Assembly (NCBI RefSeq): GCF_014287275.1
Contig: NZ_JACONZ010000002.1
Span: 558,001 to 622,000 of the forward strand
Length of the DNA stretch: 64,000 nucleotides
Reading direction: 5' to 3'
Source of the DNA: Anaerofilum hominis
GTDB lineage: Bacteria; Bacillota; Clostridia; Oscillospirales; Ruminococcaceae
Part shown: piece after piece, positions 7,999 through 16,310 of the stretch
How the letters are laid out: the number at the start of each line of letters is the position of its first letter
Position numbering within the stretch: the first letter of the stretch is position 1
Program-made: the position numbers and the translations under genes
The notes under the pieces: model-generated
The model's database searches: none
What the model was told of the DNA's origin: nothing
The model's input: the letters and a program-made list of their open reading frames with translations, nothing else

Positions 7999-9153
7999 AT
8001 GGATAAAAGAGAATTCGACAATCCCCTGCGCCAGCAGTGCATGAGCCTGCCCGCGCTTTGCGCGGACCAGATCGCCGGCGTGCGCCGGGGCCTTGAGAAC
8101 GCCCTGACCCAGGAAGAGCTGCGCCAGATCCGCAGGGTCATCATCACCGGCTGCGGCGACTCCTATGTGGCCGCGCAGGCGGCCATCCCCGCTTTTAAAA
8201 AGTTTGCGGGCAAGTTTGGTTCCAATTTCAGCTACGGCCGCGCCATCGAGGTCGCCCGCTATCTGCCTTTTGAGGAAAAGCAGAGCCCTTATACCCTGGT
8301 GGTGGGGGTGAGCTGCTCCGGCGGCCCCGCGCGCGTGCAGGAGGTGCTGCGCCGCGCCAACCACTACGGCTGCATGACCTTGGCTGTCACCAACAACCCG
8401 GATTCCCCCGCCGCGCAGGAGGCGAAGCGCAGCCTGATCGTCAACACGCCCGCGTTCCCCAACGCCAGCCCCGGCCTGCGCAACTACTATGCCTCTCTGG
8501 TGGGGCTGTACCTGCTGGCGGCCAGCCTGGGCGAGGCCACCGGCTGCAGCGCGCCCGGCGCGGTGGACGGCATGGCAAACGCCATCGCCGAGTATACCGC
8601 AGCCTATGAGCCGCTGCTGGAGGGCTATGACGAGCAGATGTTCCGGCTGGCCCAGACCTGGAAAGACTTTAAAGCCTATGATTTTGTCGGCGACGACATC
8701 CAGTTCAGCACCGCGTTCTTCACCGCGGCCAAGATCGTGGAGGTGGCCGGCGGCATGACCTTTACCGACGATTCCGAGGACTGGTGCCACGTGGGCTTTT
8801 TCCAGAAGGAGCCGCACCGCATCGGCACCACCATCGTGGCCGACCGCACCGCCAACGACCGCAGCCGCATCGGCGAGACGATCGGGCAGGCGGCCGGCAT
8901 CGGCAGGCCCGTGCTGCTGGTCGCCAACGGCGGCAAGGAGGACTTCGGCGTCACTGCGGACATCGAGGTCTGCCGGGTGCCCGACGCCCCCGCCGGTTAC
9001 CCGTTCCTGCTGCCGCTGATGAATTATCTGCCCGGGTCCATCCTGGCGGGCTATCTGTCCACCCTCACCGGCGAGCCTTTCTTCCGGGGCGGGGGCGTAT
9101 GGGCGCAGCCCGGCGTCGGCACCATCCGCAGCAGCAAGATCGAAATCGTGTGA
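7999..9153 (+). CDS. SIS-domain sugar isomerase/deglycase-like protein (second copy)
   Basis: 384 residues, clearly paralogous to the protein at 5971 (shared EFDNPLRQQ, TGCGDSYVAA, SEDWCHVGFF and a C-terminal AGYLSTLTGEPFFR). The phosphosugar loop reads VSCSGGPARVQEVL instead of the usual S-x-S-G-E-T. Two SIS domains fill the length. AAGGAGGGAG lies just upstream of ATG 7999. It is third in the SIS-YjbQ-SIS-YjbQ operon. Two isomerase-like paralogues in one operon may form a hetero-oligomer, since related SIS enzymes often place active sites at subunit interfaces, or they may act on successive intermediates; the sequence alone cannot tell. Confidence 0.85.
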   Translation: MDKREFDNPLRQQCMSLPALCADQIAGVRRGLENALTQEELRQIRRVIITGCGDSYVAAQAAIPAFKKFAGKFGSNFSYGRAIEVARYLPFEEKQSPYTLVVGVSCSGGPARVQEVLRRANHYGCMTLAVTNNPDSPAAQEAKRSLIVNTPAFPNASPGLRNYYASLVGLYLLAASLGEATGCSAPGAVDGMANAIAEYTAAYEPLLEGYDEQMFRLAQTWKDFKAYDFVGDDIQFSTAFFTAAKIVEVAGGMTFTDDSEDWCHVGFFQKEPHRIGTTIVADRTANDRSRIGETIGQAAGIGRPVLLVANGGKEDFGVTADIEVCRVPDAPAGYPFLLPLMNYLPGSILAGYLSTLTGEPFFRGGGVWAQPGVGTIRSSKIEIV

Positions 9154-9167
9154 GAGGAGGAACGGGT

Positions 9168-9572
9168 ATGTTGGAAAAACGGATCGTTCAGGCGGAACAT
9201 AAGGGGATGCTGGTAGAGATCACCAGCAGCGTCCAGGAGATCGTCGCGGCCAGCGGCGTGCGCAGCGGCGTGGCCGTGGTCAGTACCCCGGACGTGGACG
9301 CGGGGGTGCTCATCACCTCTTTTTACGACCCCAAAGGGCATGAGGACATCATCGACGATTTTGTCCGCATCTGGCCCGCGCGGGACAACTTCCACTTTGA
9401 GGGGGCGGTCAGCGAAGGGGCGGCCCATTCAAAATCCTCCATTGCCGGCCAGTCGGTGGACCTGATCGTGGAGGACGGCGAGCTGAAGCTGGGCGGTTCC
9501 CAGGGGATCTTTTTCGCGGAGTACACCGAGCCCCGCGCCCGCGAGTACAGCGTGGCGGTGTTCGGCGCGTGA
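9168..9572 (+). CDS. Single-domain YjbQ-family protein lacking the conserved PH[TS]TA motif
   Basis: 134 residues, one YjbQ domain. The overall pattern is kept (EIVAASGVRSGVAVVSTP, AHSKSS, SQGIFFAEY), but the segment that normally reads PHTTAAL is PDVDAGV, so the first conserved His is lost, and the closing EFDGPR reads EYTEPR. The HxK pair in AHSKSS is retained. This copy may be an inactive partner of the two-domain YjbQ at 7174, or may bind a different ligand. GAGGAGG precedes ATG 9168, and the gene starts 14 bases after the second SIS gene, closing the four-gene operon. A hairpin-rich repeat element follows directly. Confidence 0.8.
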   Translation: MLEKRIVQAEHKGMLVEITSSVQEIVAASGVRSGVAVVSTPDVDAGVLITSFYDPKGHEDIIDDFVRIWPARDNFHFEGAVSEGAAHSKSSIAGQSVDLIVEDGELKLGGSQGIFFAEYTEPRAREYSVAVFGA

Positions 9573-9587
9573 GGCCCGCTTAACAAT

Positions 9588-9908
9588 AAAAACGGGAAGG
9601 CATCTTTAGCCGTGCCCGGACAAGAAAACATGACCGCAAAGGGTGCAATTTGGGCGCATTGCTGCGTTAAACCGCCTTGCCAGCCATACAGGATGCCTGC
9701 GGTGGTTTGCCTTGCACTGCATCCCAAATTGCACCCTTTGCGGCGCTGCGCGGTCGAGCCCCACGATTTTGGATGCAGAGTGGGCGAAAACCAAGGGCGC
9801 AATCCTGTATGGCTTGCCCCGTAGGTTTGAACCCTCACTGCGCCAAAATCGTACGGCTCAACTCATGTTTTCTTATTCGGACACGGCTTTGCCTTCCCGT
9901 TTTTTGGG
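9588..9908. repeat. Nested inverted-repeat element (MITE-like, ~320 bp)
   Basis: The ends are imperfect inverted repeats of about 45 bases (9588-9634 against 9862-9907), both containing AACGGGAAGGC and AAGAAAACATGA or their complements. Inside, a perfect 20-base inverted pair lies at 9635-9654 and 9723-9742, and two more pairs link 9683-9694 with 9802-9813 and 9763-9772 with 9844-9853. No believable gene is present. The fold is a long stem with internal hairpins. It fills the gap between the plus-strand YjbQ gene and the minus-strand PfkB gene, so it could also act as a terminator, and the right arm ends in a T run. A non-autonomous mobile element is the likeliest explanation. Confidence 0.7.
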
Positions 9909-9948
9909 ATAAAGGGCAGGGAGCGCTGCGCGGGGCCCCGGCAGTGCC

Positions 9949-10860
9949 TCAGGGCAGCGGCGGGTAACCGGCGCGCAGCTTCTGCGCCAGCGCCAGCGCG
10001 TCCCGGCGGGTCTGCTCTGTAAAATGGGGATAGGGGCCGTACTGCAGCACATTATGGGCGGCGGCGATGTTTGCCATAATGGCCGTCATGATGGGGTCAA
10101 AGCCCGCGGTGTAGGCGTACATGGCGCTGCCGGTGGAGCAGTTGCCGCAGCCGGTGGGGTCCACCGGCTCGCCGATATCCACGGCGGGCACAAAGGTGGC
10201 GGTGTTGCCGTACAGCGCGTAGGACCCGCGGGAGCCCACCCGGAAAAAGATGTGCTCCACCGGCAGCTGCAGCAGCTGGGCGATGATGTCCTCCTCCCGC
10301 TCGCGGGGGATCCCCAGCAGCAGCGAGGCCTCGTTCAGGTTGCAGGAGAAATAGTCGACAAGCCTGCAGATCTCGCGCACGTCCTCCCAGCCGTTGTTGT
10401 ACTCCAGCTCCAGCATGAATTTAAAGCCGTGCTTTTCTTTGAGGCGGGACAGCTTGCGCCAGTACACCCGGTCGGTGTTCTGGGCCATATAGATCCCCTT
10501 TGTGTGGTCCAGCGCGGCTTCCAGATCTTCCGGACGGGTCTTCAGATACCCCAGGTTTTGCGCCCCGTAGATGGACTGATGCCCGTATTTTCCGTTTTCC
10601 AGATAGCGCAGGATGTGCAGGGAGGTGTGGTCGGCGCGCACCGACACCGCATCGTCCGGGATGCCGTTGGCCCGCATCCAGGGGCCGTAGATCTCTTCAA
10701 AGTCGGCGCCGACCCCGGAGCAGAGCTTGACGCTGTCGGTCCACAGCCGGATGCCGGCCAGGGCGAAAAGAGCCGGGCCGCCCAGGTGCATGGCGCTGCG
10801 GGTGCCGTCCTCCTGCTCGATGATATCGCTCATCACATTTCCGGCGGCGATGTAATCCAT
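9949..10860 (-). CDS. PfkB-fold carbohydrate kinase-like protein with Asp-to-Asn at the catalytic position (copy A)
   Basis: 303 residues. The N-terminus MDYIAAGNVMSDII, a GGPALFALAGIRLW segment and the C-terminal glycine-rich loop mark the PfkB/ribokinase fold. The loop reads DPTGCGNCSTG (residues 234-244) where active PfkB kinases have D-T-x-GAGD; Asn240 therefore replaces the catalytic base. The rest of the anion-hole loop (GCG) is intact. Start at 10860 is chosen because the family sequence begins there and an AGGA lies just upstream; a longer in-frame extension has no similarity. It is transcribed alone, divergent from an MFS carrier with a 98-base gap. Three close paralogues occur at 15342, 16311 and 24646. 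It may bind a sugar or nucleoside without classical phosphotransfer, or use another base. Confidence 0.82.
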   Translation of the reverse strand: MDYIAAGNVMSDIIEQEDGTRSAMHLGGPALFALAGIRLWTDSVKLCSGVGADFEEIYGPWMRANGIPDDAVSVRADHTSLHILRYLENGKYGHQSIYGAQNLGYLKTRPEDLEAALDHTKGIYMAQNTDRVYWRKLSRLKEKHGFKFMLELEYNNGWEDVREICRLVDYFSCNLNEASLLLGIPREREEDIIAQLLQLPVEHIFFRVGSRGSYALYGNTATFVPAVDIGEPVDPTGCGNCSTGSAMYAYTAGFDPIMTAIMANIAAAHNVLQYGPYPHFTEQTRRDALALAQKLRAGYPPLP

Positions 10861-10905
10861 AAATATCAGTCCTTTCCAAGCGATACAGACAAATTTTGTG
10901 GTTGC

Positions 10906-10935
10906 CCTGCGGGAGGCGCGCGCCTCTGCCGCAGG
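10906..10935. promoter_or_regulatory. Imperfect palindrome in the divergent PfkB/MFS gap
   Basis: CCTGCGGGAGGCGCG is followed at once by CGCCTCTGCCGCAGG, an imperfect GC-rich palindrome centred between two divergent genes. It could be an operator or an mRNA leader hairpin of the MFS gene. Confidence 0.35.
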
Positions 10936-10958
10936 ACAGAAAAAGAGAGGTAAAACGT

Positions 10959-12158
10959 ATGCGCTGTCCCCAGAACGACCGGACCCTGAACCGGTATTTC
11001 TGCCTGCTGCAGGCAAGCATCTTTTGCATGATGGCCATCCACAGCGGCTTTTTCTCGCTGATGCTGTCCCAACAGGGCGTCAGCAAAATGGAGATCGGCA
11101 GGATCGCCGCGGTGACGGGGGCCGCCTCCCTGGTGGCGCAGCCCCTGCTGGGACTGATCAGCGACCGCTGGCGGGCCGAGCGGCTGCTGTATGTGGCGGG
11201 GGCGGCGCTTGCCCCCCTTGCCTACTACAGCATCCAGCATGCCGGCCAGCTGTGGCTCATCGCCTTTTGGGCCGCGCTCTTTGTGGGCTTCAGCCTTGGG
11301 GCGCAGATCCTCAGCACGGGCTGGATCGCGGCGCTGAACGCCGGCGGGCACAAGCTGGATTTCGGGTTTTCGCGCGGGGTGGGCTCGCTCAGCTTTGCCC
11401 TGGGCTCGGTCGTGATCGGGCTGGCGGTCAACCGGTTCGGCATGGGGTGCCTGCCCGTCCTGCTGGCTGTGTTCGGCCTGACGCTGGCCGCCGCCGCGCT
11501 GCTTTTGCCCCGGCCCCAGCTCGTCCGCCCCGCGCAGGGGACGGACGCCCCCCGCGCCCTCAGCTTTGGCAGGGCGCTTCAAAACCTGGCCAGGACCCGG
11601 CCCTATGTGATGCTGGTGTGCTGCAGTTTTCTGGCAAACCTGTCGTCCGGCGCGTTCACCACCTATTTTTCGGTCTTTTTTTCGCAGGAGGGTGGCAGCG
11701 CCTCGCTGCTGGGCATCGCCTTTTTTGTGCTCGCCATCGTGGAGGTGCCGGTCATGCTGAATTACCGGCGGCTGGAGCGGCGCTTTGGCGTGGAGACGCT
11801 GCTCGCGGTCTCGATGCTGGGGTATGGGCTGAAAAACCTCTGCCTTGCCCTTGCGCCGGGGCTGCCGTTCATCGTCACCTCGCTGCTGCTGCAGGCCATT
11901 GGCCTGGCGCTGGCGATCCCCGCCGCCCAGAGCATGATCGCAAAGCGCACCGACCCCGCCTGCTGTGCCACGGCGCAGTGCCTGTGGTCCTCCCTGGGGG
12001 AGGGGCTGGGCATGATCGCCTCCAGCCTGTTCTGCTCCTGGCTGGTCTCGTTCAGCAGCATCCGCACGGTGTTCGGCGTCACCAGCCTGTTCGGGTTTGC
12101 CGCGGCGGCCCTTTTCTGGCTGTCGGTCGGCCGCCGCGCCGCGCAGCCCGCCGCCTGA
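10959..12158 (+). CDS. MFS transporter (MFS_1-like, LacY/nucleoside-symporter-like branch)
   Basis: 399 residues with about twelve hydrophobic helices. After the first helix pair the loop GLISDRWRAERLL matches the MFS motif A region (G-x-x-x-D-R). A second related turn occurs after helix 8 (NYRRLERRFG). The N-terminal NRYFCLLQASIFCMMAIHSG and the 'SKMEIGRI' loop recall the MFS_1-like group that includes sugar and nucleoside proton symporters. GAGAGG lies upstream of ATG 10959; the longer in-frame start at 10896 lacks support. It is divergent from PfkB copy A. Import or export of a small sugar-like molecule is likely; substrate unknown. Confidence 0.82.
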   Translation: MRCPQNDRTLNRYFCLLQASIFCMMAIHSGFFSLMLSQQGVSKMEIGRIAAVTGAASLVAQPLLGLISDRWRAERLLYVAGAALAPLAYYSIQHAGQLWLIAFWAALFVGFSLGAQILSTGWIAALNAGGHKLDFGFSRGVGSLSFALGSVVIGLAVNRFGMGCLPVLLAVFGLTLAAAALLLPRPQLVRPAQGTDAPRALSFGRALQNLARTRPYVMLVCCSFLANLSSGAFTTYFSVFFSQEGGSASLLGIAFFVLAIVEVPVMLNYRRLERRFGVETLLAVSMLGYGLKNLCLALAPGLPFIVTSLLLQAIGLALAIPAAQSMIAKRTDPACCATAQCLWSSLGEGLGMIASSLFCSWLVSFSSIRTVFGVTSLFGFAAAALFWLSVGRRAAQPAA

Positions 12159-12181
12159 GGGCCGGGGCGGTTTGAAATGCA

Positions 12182-12220
12182 GCAGCAGCCGGCGTTCCCG
12201 ACGGGGACGCCGGCTGCTGC
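12182..12220. terminator. Strong hairpin between convergent MFS genes
   Basis: A perfect 14-base stem (12182-12195 with 12207-12220) lies between two converging genes. There is no clear U run on either side, so it may stabilise 3' ends or terminate only weakly. Confidence 0.5.
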
Positions 12221-12244
12221 CGTTGTGTGAAAAAGCCGGAGAGA

Positions 12245-13495
12245 TCAGGCCGTCCCGTGTTCCCGGCGGTATTTTTTGGACAGGGAGAGGGCGGCGCTGC
12301 CCACAAAGACCGCTGCGGTAAAGACCGCCATGGCCATGATAAAGGCGCCGCGGTAACTGCCCGTCTTGTCGTAGAACAGGCCGATGGGGCCGAAAGAGAA
12401 CGCGCCCATCAGGCTGTTGCCGATCATCATGACCGACCAGATCTCCGAGTAGTGCTTGGGGCCCAGCACGCTGCGGGCCACCAGCGGCGCCTGCACGGTG
12501 TACATGCTGCCGCCCAGGCCCAGCAGGATGCAGCCGGGCAGGACCAGCATGGGGCTGCGGATGGCCAGCATCATGACGCTGAAGCCCGCGACGTTGAACG
12601 CCGCGCCCCAGATCATCCCGGCCCTGGCGCCGAAGCGGTCGTTGATAAAGCCCAGGATGAAGCCGCAGGCGATCATGCCCAGGCTGACGCAGACGGCCGC
12701 GTAGGAGCCGAACTGGATCGACTGGCCCAGTTCCATGGTGGCAAAGGTGGCGGAATAGCTGGGCACGCCGCTGCCCAGGCTGTAGCACAGGCAGGTCAGC
12801 CAGGCCAGATAGAACATCGGGTGGCGGAACGCCTGTTTACGGGTAAGGCCCCATTCGGCAGAGGCCGGGGCCGTGCCGCCCTCGCGGGGCTGTTCGCTGC
12901 CATAGGGAAGCGTCTTTTTTTCCTCCGGGGTCTTGAGCAGAAAAAAGACCACCGGCAGCGAGACCATCCCGCACAGGGCCAGGATAAAGTAGGCGTTGCG
13001 CCAGCCCACATGGACGATCAGCTGGGCCGAGAGCAGGCTGGACAAAATGCCGAAAGTGCTGCCGAAAGAGGTGACGATGCCCAGGGCCAGACCGGCCTTT
13101 TCTTTGAACCACATATTGATGATGATCGGCAGGGCGATCAGGTAGGAAAAGGCGGAGCCCACGCCCGAGAGCACGCCGGACAGATAAAAGCTGTAGACCG
13201 AGTGGTAGGTGCCCATCAGCCCCAGCGCGACCAGCTGCAGCAGCAGCGCCGCGGTCACCACCTTGCCGATAGGCTTGGTGGTCAGCACCTTGGCGGCGAT
13301 GGGGTACATCAGCGCCATGGACCCGGCCTGTATGCTGATGAAAAGGGTGAAAGAGCTCACCGAGCAGCCCAGCTCCTGGACGACCGGCGTGGTAAAGTTG
13401 CCGCAGGCGGCGTTTGCGATCATGCTGGTGAAAGACATCATCACGCAGCAGAGCACCACCACCCAGGCATAGTGGATCGAACCTTGTTTTTTCAT
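12245..13495 (-). CDS. MFS transporter, oxalate/formate antiporter (OFA)-like
   Basis: 416 residues with twelve predicted helices. The start (MKKQGSIHYAWVVVLCC) and the segment FINDRFGARAGMIWG (motif A after helix 8) are typical of the OFA family of monocarboxylate or formate/oxalate exchangers. The start at 13495 follows a GGGGG-rich ribosome site; upstream in-frame extensions are GC-rich shadow sequence. It is the last gene in a run of minus-strand genes of the catabolic island, about 475 bases past the small membrane protein, and ends at a shared hairpin with the converging MFS gene. It may export an acidic end product or import a carboxylated sugar derivative; unproven. Confidence 0.85.
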   Translation of the reverse strand: MKKQGSIHYAWVVVLCCVMMSFTSMIANAACGNFTTPVVQELGCSVSSFTLFISIQAGSMALMYPIAAKVLTTKPIGKVVTAALLLQLVALGLMGTYHSVYSFYLSGVLSGVGSAFSYLIALPIIINMWFKEKAGLALGIVTSFGSTFGILSSLLSAQLIVHVGWRNAYFILALCGMVSLPVVFFLLKTPEEKKTLPYGSEQPREGGTAPASAEWGLTRKQAFRHPMFYLAWLTCLCYSLGSGVPSYSATFATMELGQSIQFGSYAAVCVSLGMIACGFILGFINDRFGARAGMIWGAAFNVAGFSVMMLAIRSPMLVLPGCILLGLGGSMYTVQAPLVARSVLGPKHYSEIWSVMMIGNSLMGAFSFGPIGLFYDKTGSYRGAFIMAMAVFTAAVFVGSAALSLSKKYRREHGTA

Positions 13496-13696
13496 CTGAG
13501 ATCCCCCTTGGAAAAATGCGTTCTCCGGCCCGTCCGCGCGGCCGATGGTGCGGACAAAAACGAAACGGCCGTGTGCCGCCGCGCGGCGCGGACCGGTGCG
13601 CCCGGCGCGGAAAGCCCCGGCGCACAGAAAAGAACAGACCGGCGGCCGGGCCCGGGACGGAGAAACTTTGCCGCAGCACAGGCGGCCGCAGCGCGC

Positions 13697-13749
13697 CGCG
13701 GGGCCGGACGTTCGGCCCAGAGCAGGCTGTCTCAACGTCCGGCCCCGCG
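13697..13749. promoter_or_regulatory. Perfect 16-base inverted repeat in the gap upstream of the OFA-like gene
   Basis: CGCGGGGCCGGACGTT (13697-13712) is repeated inverted at 13734-13749 with a 21-base loop. It sits in the 476-base GC-rich gap 13496-13971 where no gene is visible, upstream of the minus-strand MFS gene. It could be an operator or an attenuator hairpin; no U run follows. Confidence 0.45.
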
Positions 13750-13971
13750 ATGCGTTTTGAAGATCGCCCTGCCGGCCCTGCGGGGGCGTGCGGCGTCTCG
13801 CCCTGCACGGCGCCCCGACGGCCCGCTCTGCGGCCCCGTGCGGCGAAACTGCGCGGCTTTTGGCCGCGCAGCTCCGTTCCTGTTTCCCTGTCCGGGCCCG
13901 CACTTTTCCCCTCCGCACAGGGAGCGGGGGAGAACGGCCCGTTCCTCATGGAAGAGCGGCTGGCCGGGGCG

Positions 13972-14409
13972 TCAGGGCGCGCCCTGGGACGGCTGCCCGC
14001 CGCCGGCCACGATAAAAGCGTTGTAGGCCGCGGTGTTGTAAGCCTCATAGGCGGCCTTATACTCCGGTGAGTGCCAGCTCTCGGTCATGGCGAAAAGATA
14101 GGTGAAAAGGATAAAAACGATCATCATGCCGATCAGCGACTTGGAGCCGATCCGCTGCCGGAAAAGCGGCAGACGCCGGCGCAGGGGCGTTTCAGAGAGA
14201 AAGATCGCCGGGCTGATCATCCACAAAAAGATCACCGTCACCGAGACCTTGTAGACGAAAACGTCCCAGAGGCCCGCCTCAATGGGCAGCGGGGTGACCA
14301 GCCCCACCGCAAAAACGGCAAGGCAGATCAGATAGTAAAGGACCGCGACGATCTTTTTCCAGGGCGTATTGGAGCGGAAGCCCAACAGTTTTTTCAGGTT
14401 TTCTCTCAT
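13972..14409 (-). CDS. Small three-helix membrane protein of unknown function
   Basis: 145 residues. Three hydrophobic helices are visible (about residues 19-42, 52-70 and 90-108) separated by short basic loops, one with the arginine cluster ETPLRRRLPLFRQR. A C-terminal soluble tail is rich in Ala/Tyr (AAYEAYNTAAYNAF) and ends in a Gly/Pro segment. I do not recognise the family. It is 60 bases downstream of the BtpA-like gene on the same strand, so it is likely part of the catabolic operon, perhaps as an accessory to one of the transporters. A TTTGAAAGC element lies in the gap just upstream (14437-14445). Confidence 0.65.
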   Translation of the reverse strand: MRENLKKLLGFRSNTPWKKIVAVLYYLICLAVFAVGLVTPLPIEAGLWDVFVYKVSVTVIFLWMISPAIFLSETPLRRRLPLFRQRIGSKSLIGMMIVFILFTYLFAMTESWHSPEYKAAYEAYNTAAYNAFIVAGGGQPSQGAP

Positions 14410-14469
14410 GACAGGTATCCCTTTTCCTATGGATGGTTTGAAAGCGCCAAACGCCGCCTGGCAGGGGCT

Positions 14470-15282
14470 TCAGGCAAGCTCTTTCTCCAGCTCGCGCACC
14501 CGCTTGACATATTCGGCCACGATGGACTCAATGATCGGGCCGCCCCACTTGCCGCCCTCGAAGGCTCTGCCCACCAGAGCGCCGTCCGCATAGCGCAGCC
14601 GCTCTTTGCAGTTTTCCGCAGAGGTGCCGCCGCCCAGGATGACGGGGATGTCGCCCAATTCCTTGATGTCCTTGACCAGGCGCTCGTTCATTTCGAAATC
14701 ACCGTTCATCACCTCGACGGCGCTGGCCCCCACCTTGATAGAGCTGGCCGCCAGGTTTTGAAGGGTGTTTTTGTCATAGTCGCCCTTGAAGTGATAGCCC
14801 GAGATCTCCGAGATCATGCCCACGCTCTGGGCGTCGATCTTCTTGCGGTATTCCATCACCTTCAGCGGCTCGGCATACACGCGGCCGAACATCGAATCGG
14901 TGGAGCTGACCAGGGCGGTGCAGCGGGTGAAATCGGCACCGGTGGCCTTTGCCACGGCCAGAGAGGGGGTGATGCAGTTCCACATCAGCTGGACGCCCAT
15001 CTTGAAGTCGGGGCCCACGGCGGCGCGCACCCGGCCGGCGATCATGGCAAGGGTCGCGACCCGCGCGTAGTCGGTGTCGTCGGTGGAGGGATAGATCACG
15101 TCCACCGACTGGATCAGGCCGCCGTCCGCGCCGGCATTCTGCAGGGTCTTGCAGTCCTGGATGGCTTTTTCGGTCATCTTTTCCAGGTTGCCCTCTTCAT
15201 AGAGCGGCGTGCCCGGCATGGGCAGCAGATGCACCAGGCCCAGGACCAGCTTTTTTCCGTTGAGATTTTTAAACATATCCAT
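14470..15282 (-). CDS. BtpA/SgcQ-family TIM-barrel protein
   Basis: 270 residues. LVLGLVHLLPMPGTPLYEE at the N-terminus is the BtpA signature; GADGGLIQSVD, PDFKMGVQLMWN and ILGGGTSAENC follow a TIM-barrel order with a phosphate-binding-like glycine turn near the C-terminus. BtpA was named for a photosystem I biogenesis phenotype in cyanobacteria, but in heterotrophs the family (for example SgcQ of E. coli) sits in sugar operons and is probably an aldolase-, isomerase- or lyase-type enzyme. Here it lies between PfkB-fold copies and a small membrane protein on the minus strand, fitting a catabolic step after isomerisation. The reaction is not known. Confidence 0.85.
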   Translation of the reverse strand: MDMFKNLNGKKLVLGLVHLLPMPGTPLYEEGNLEKMTEKAIQDCKTLQNAGADGGLIQSVDVIYPSTDDTDYARVATLAMIAGRVRAAVGPDFKMGVQLMWNCITPSLAVAKATGADFTRCTALVSSTDSMFGRVYAEPLKVMEYRKKIDAQSVGMISEISGYHFKGDYDKNTLQNLAASSIKVGASAVEVMNGDFEMNERLVKDIKELGDIPVILGGGTSAENCKERLRYADGALVGRAFEGGKWGGPIIESIVAEYVKRVRELEKELA

Positions 15283-15341
15283 GATGAGTTCTCCTTTGTG
15301 AGTTGATGGTGTTGTCCCCGGCCGGGGCGCGGCAGGCGCGC

Positions 15342-16310
15342 TCAGCGGGAAACGGCAAGGCCCAGGCTGTCGAACCGCTCTTTGGCAAGCCGCCGGGCCA
15401 GCTGCATATCCTCTTCCGTATAAAGGGGATAGGGGCCTTTCTGTGCCGCGTTAAAGCCGGAGGAGATGTTTGCCATGACGGCGGCCATGGCGGGATGCTC
15501 GCCGGAGACATAGGCGTACATGGCCGTCCCGGTGGAGCAGTTGCCGCAGCCGGTGGGGTCCACAGAGGGGCCGAAAGGGTCGACGGCTTCGCAGAAATAG
15601 GCGTTGGTGGGGGTGACCGCGTAAGAACCGCGGCTGCCCACCCGGTAGAAGGTGAACTCGACCGGCAGCTTCTGCAGCTCGTTGATGATGCTCTCGTCAT
15701 CCTCGCGCGGCAGCTGGAACAGGTCCGCGGCCTCGTTGTGGTTGATGGACCAGAGGTCGGCCACCTCCATGACCCTGCGCGCCCGGTCCAGGATCTGCTG
15801 CCGGGTCAGGCGCAGCATCCGGCGGATCTGGCTGGCATATTCGATCTCCCACATGATCTTGAAACCGTATTTTTCCTTGACGGCGCCGAGCTTTTGCCAG
15901 ATGACGGGGTCCAGATTGTGGGCCATGTAGATCCCCTTGACCGCCTGGCCCTCGCAGGCCAGGTCGATCTCCTCGGGATGGGTCTTCAGGTAGCCCAGAT
16001 GCTCCATGGAAAAATGGGGGGTGGGGGAGAACGAGCCGTCCGGGTTGTATTTCAGCGTGAAGCGGGTCACGTTTTCCGCTTCGACCTGGACCGAGTCCCG
16101 CGGGACGCCGTTGGCATCCATCCAGCGGCCATAGGTGGAGGCGTAGTCCTCGCCGGTCCGGCAGACCAGCTTGCAGTCCTTTGTCCACAGGCGCATGCCG
16201 GAGAGGGCGAAAAAGGCGGGGCCGCCCATGTTCCACTCAGAAAAGCTGCCGTCCTGCCGCTCGATGCGGTCGGACATGATGTTGCCGCAGGCCAGATACT
16301 CGACCGCCAT
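15342..16310 (-). CDS. PfkB-fold carbohydrate kinase-like protein with Asp-to-Asn at the catalytic position (copy B)
   Basis: 322 residues, paralogous to the proteins at 9949, 16311 and 24646 (shared CGNIMSD, GGPAFFALSG, LWTKDC and YRVGSRGSYAV). The loop DPTGCGNCSTG holds Asn257 in place of the PfkB catalytic Asp. The start codon follows the stop codon of copy C with no spacer (stop at 16313-16311, ATG at 16310), indicating translational coupling and probably equal amounts of the two proteins. Two tandem kinase-like genes suggest a heterodimer, since PfkB proteins commonly dimerise through their lid domains. Activity cannot be assumed. Confidence 0.82.
   Translation of the reverse strand: MAVEYLACGNIMSDRIERQDGSFSEWNMGGPAFFALSGMRLWTKDCKLVCRTGEDYASTYGRWMDANGVPRDSVQVEAENVTRFTLKYNPDGSFSPTPHFSMEHLGYLKTHPEEIDLACEGQAVKGIYMAHNLDPVIWQKLGAVKEKYGFKIMWEIEYASQIRRMLRLTRQQILDRARRVMEVADLWSINHNEAADLFQLPREDDESIINELQKLPVEFTFYRVGSRGSYAVTPTNAYFCEAVDPFGPSVDPTGCGNCSTGTAMYAYVSGEHPAMAAVMANISSGFNAAQKGPYPLYTEEDMQLARRLAKERFDSLGLAVSR

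Noticed and set aside
9810-9860. tRNA-like segment (a TTTGAACCC stretch)
   Set aside because: No acceptor stem or anticodon arm can be drawn around it; it belongs to the inverted-repeat element. No tRNA was found elsewhere.
9600-9900. Several short frames in the intergenic repeat
   Set aside because: They are translations of the nested inverted repeat, with no ribosome site and no similarity.
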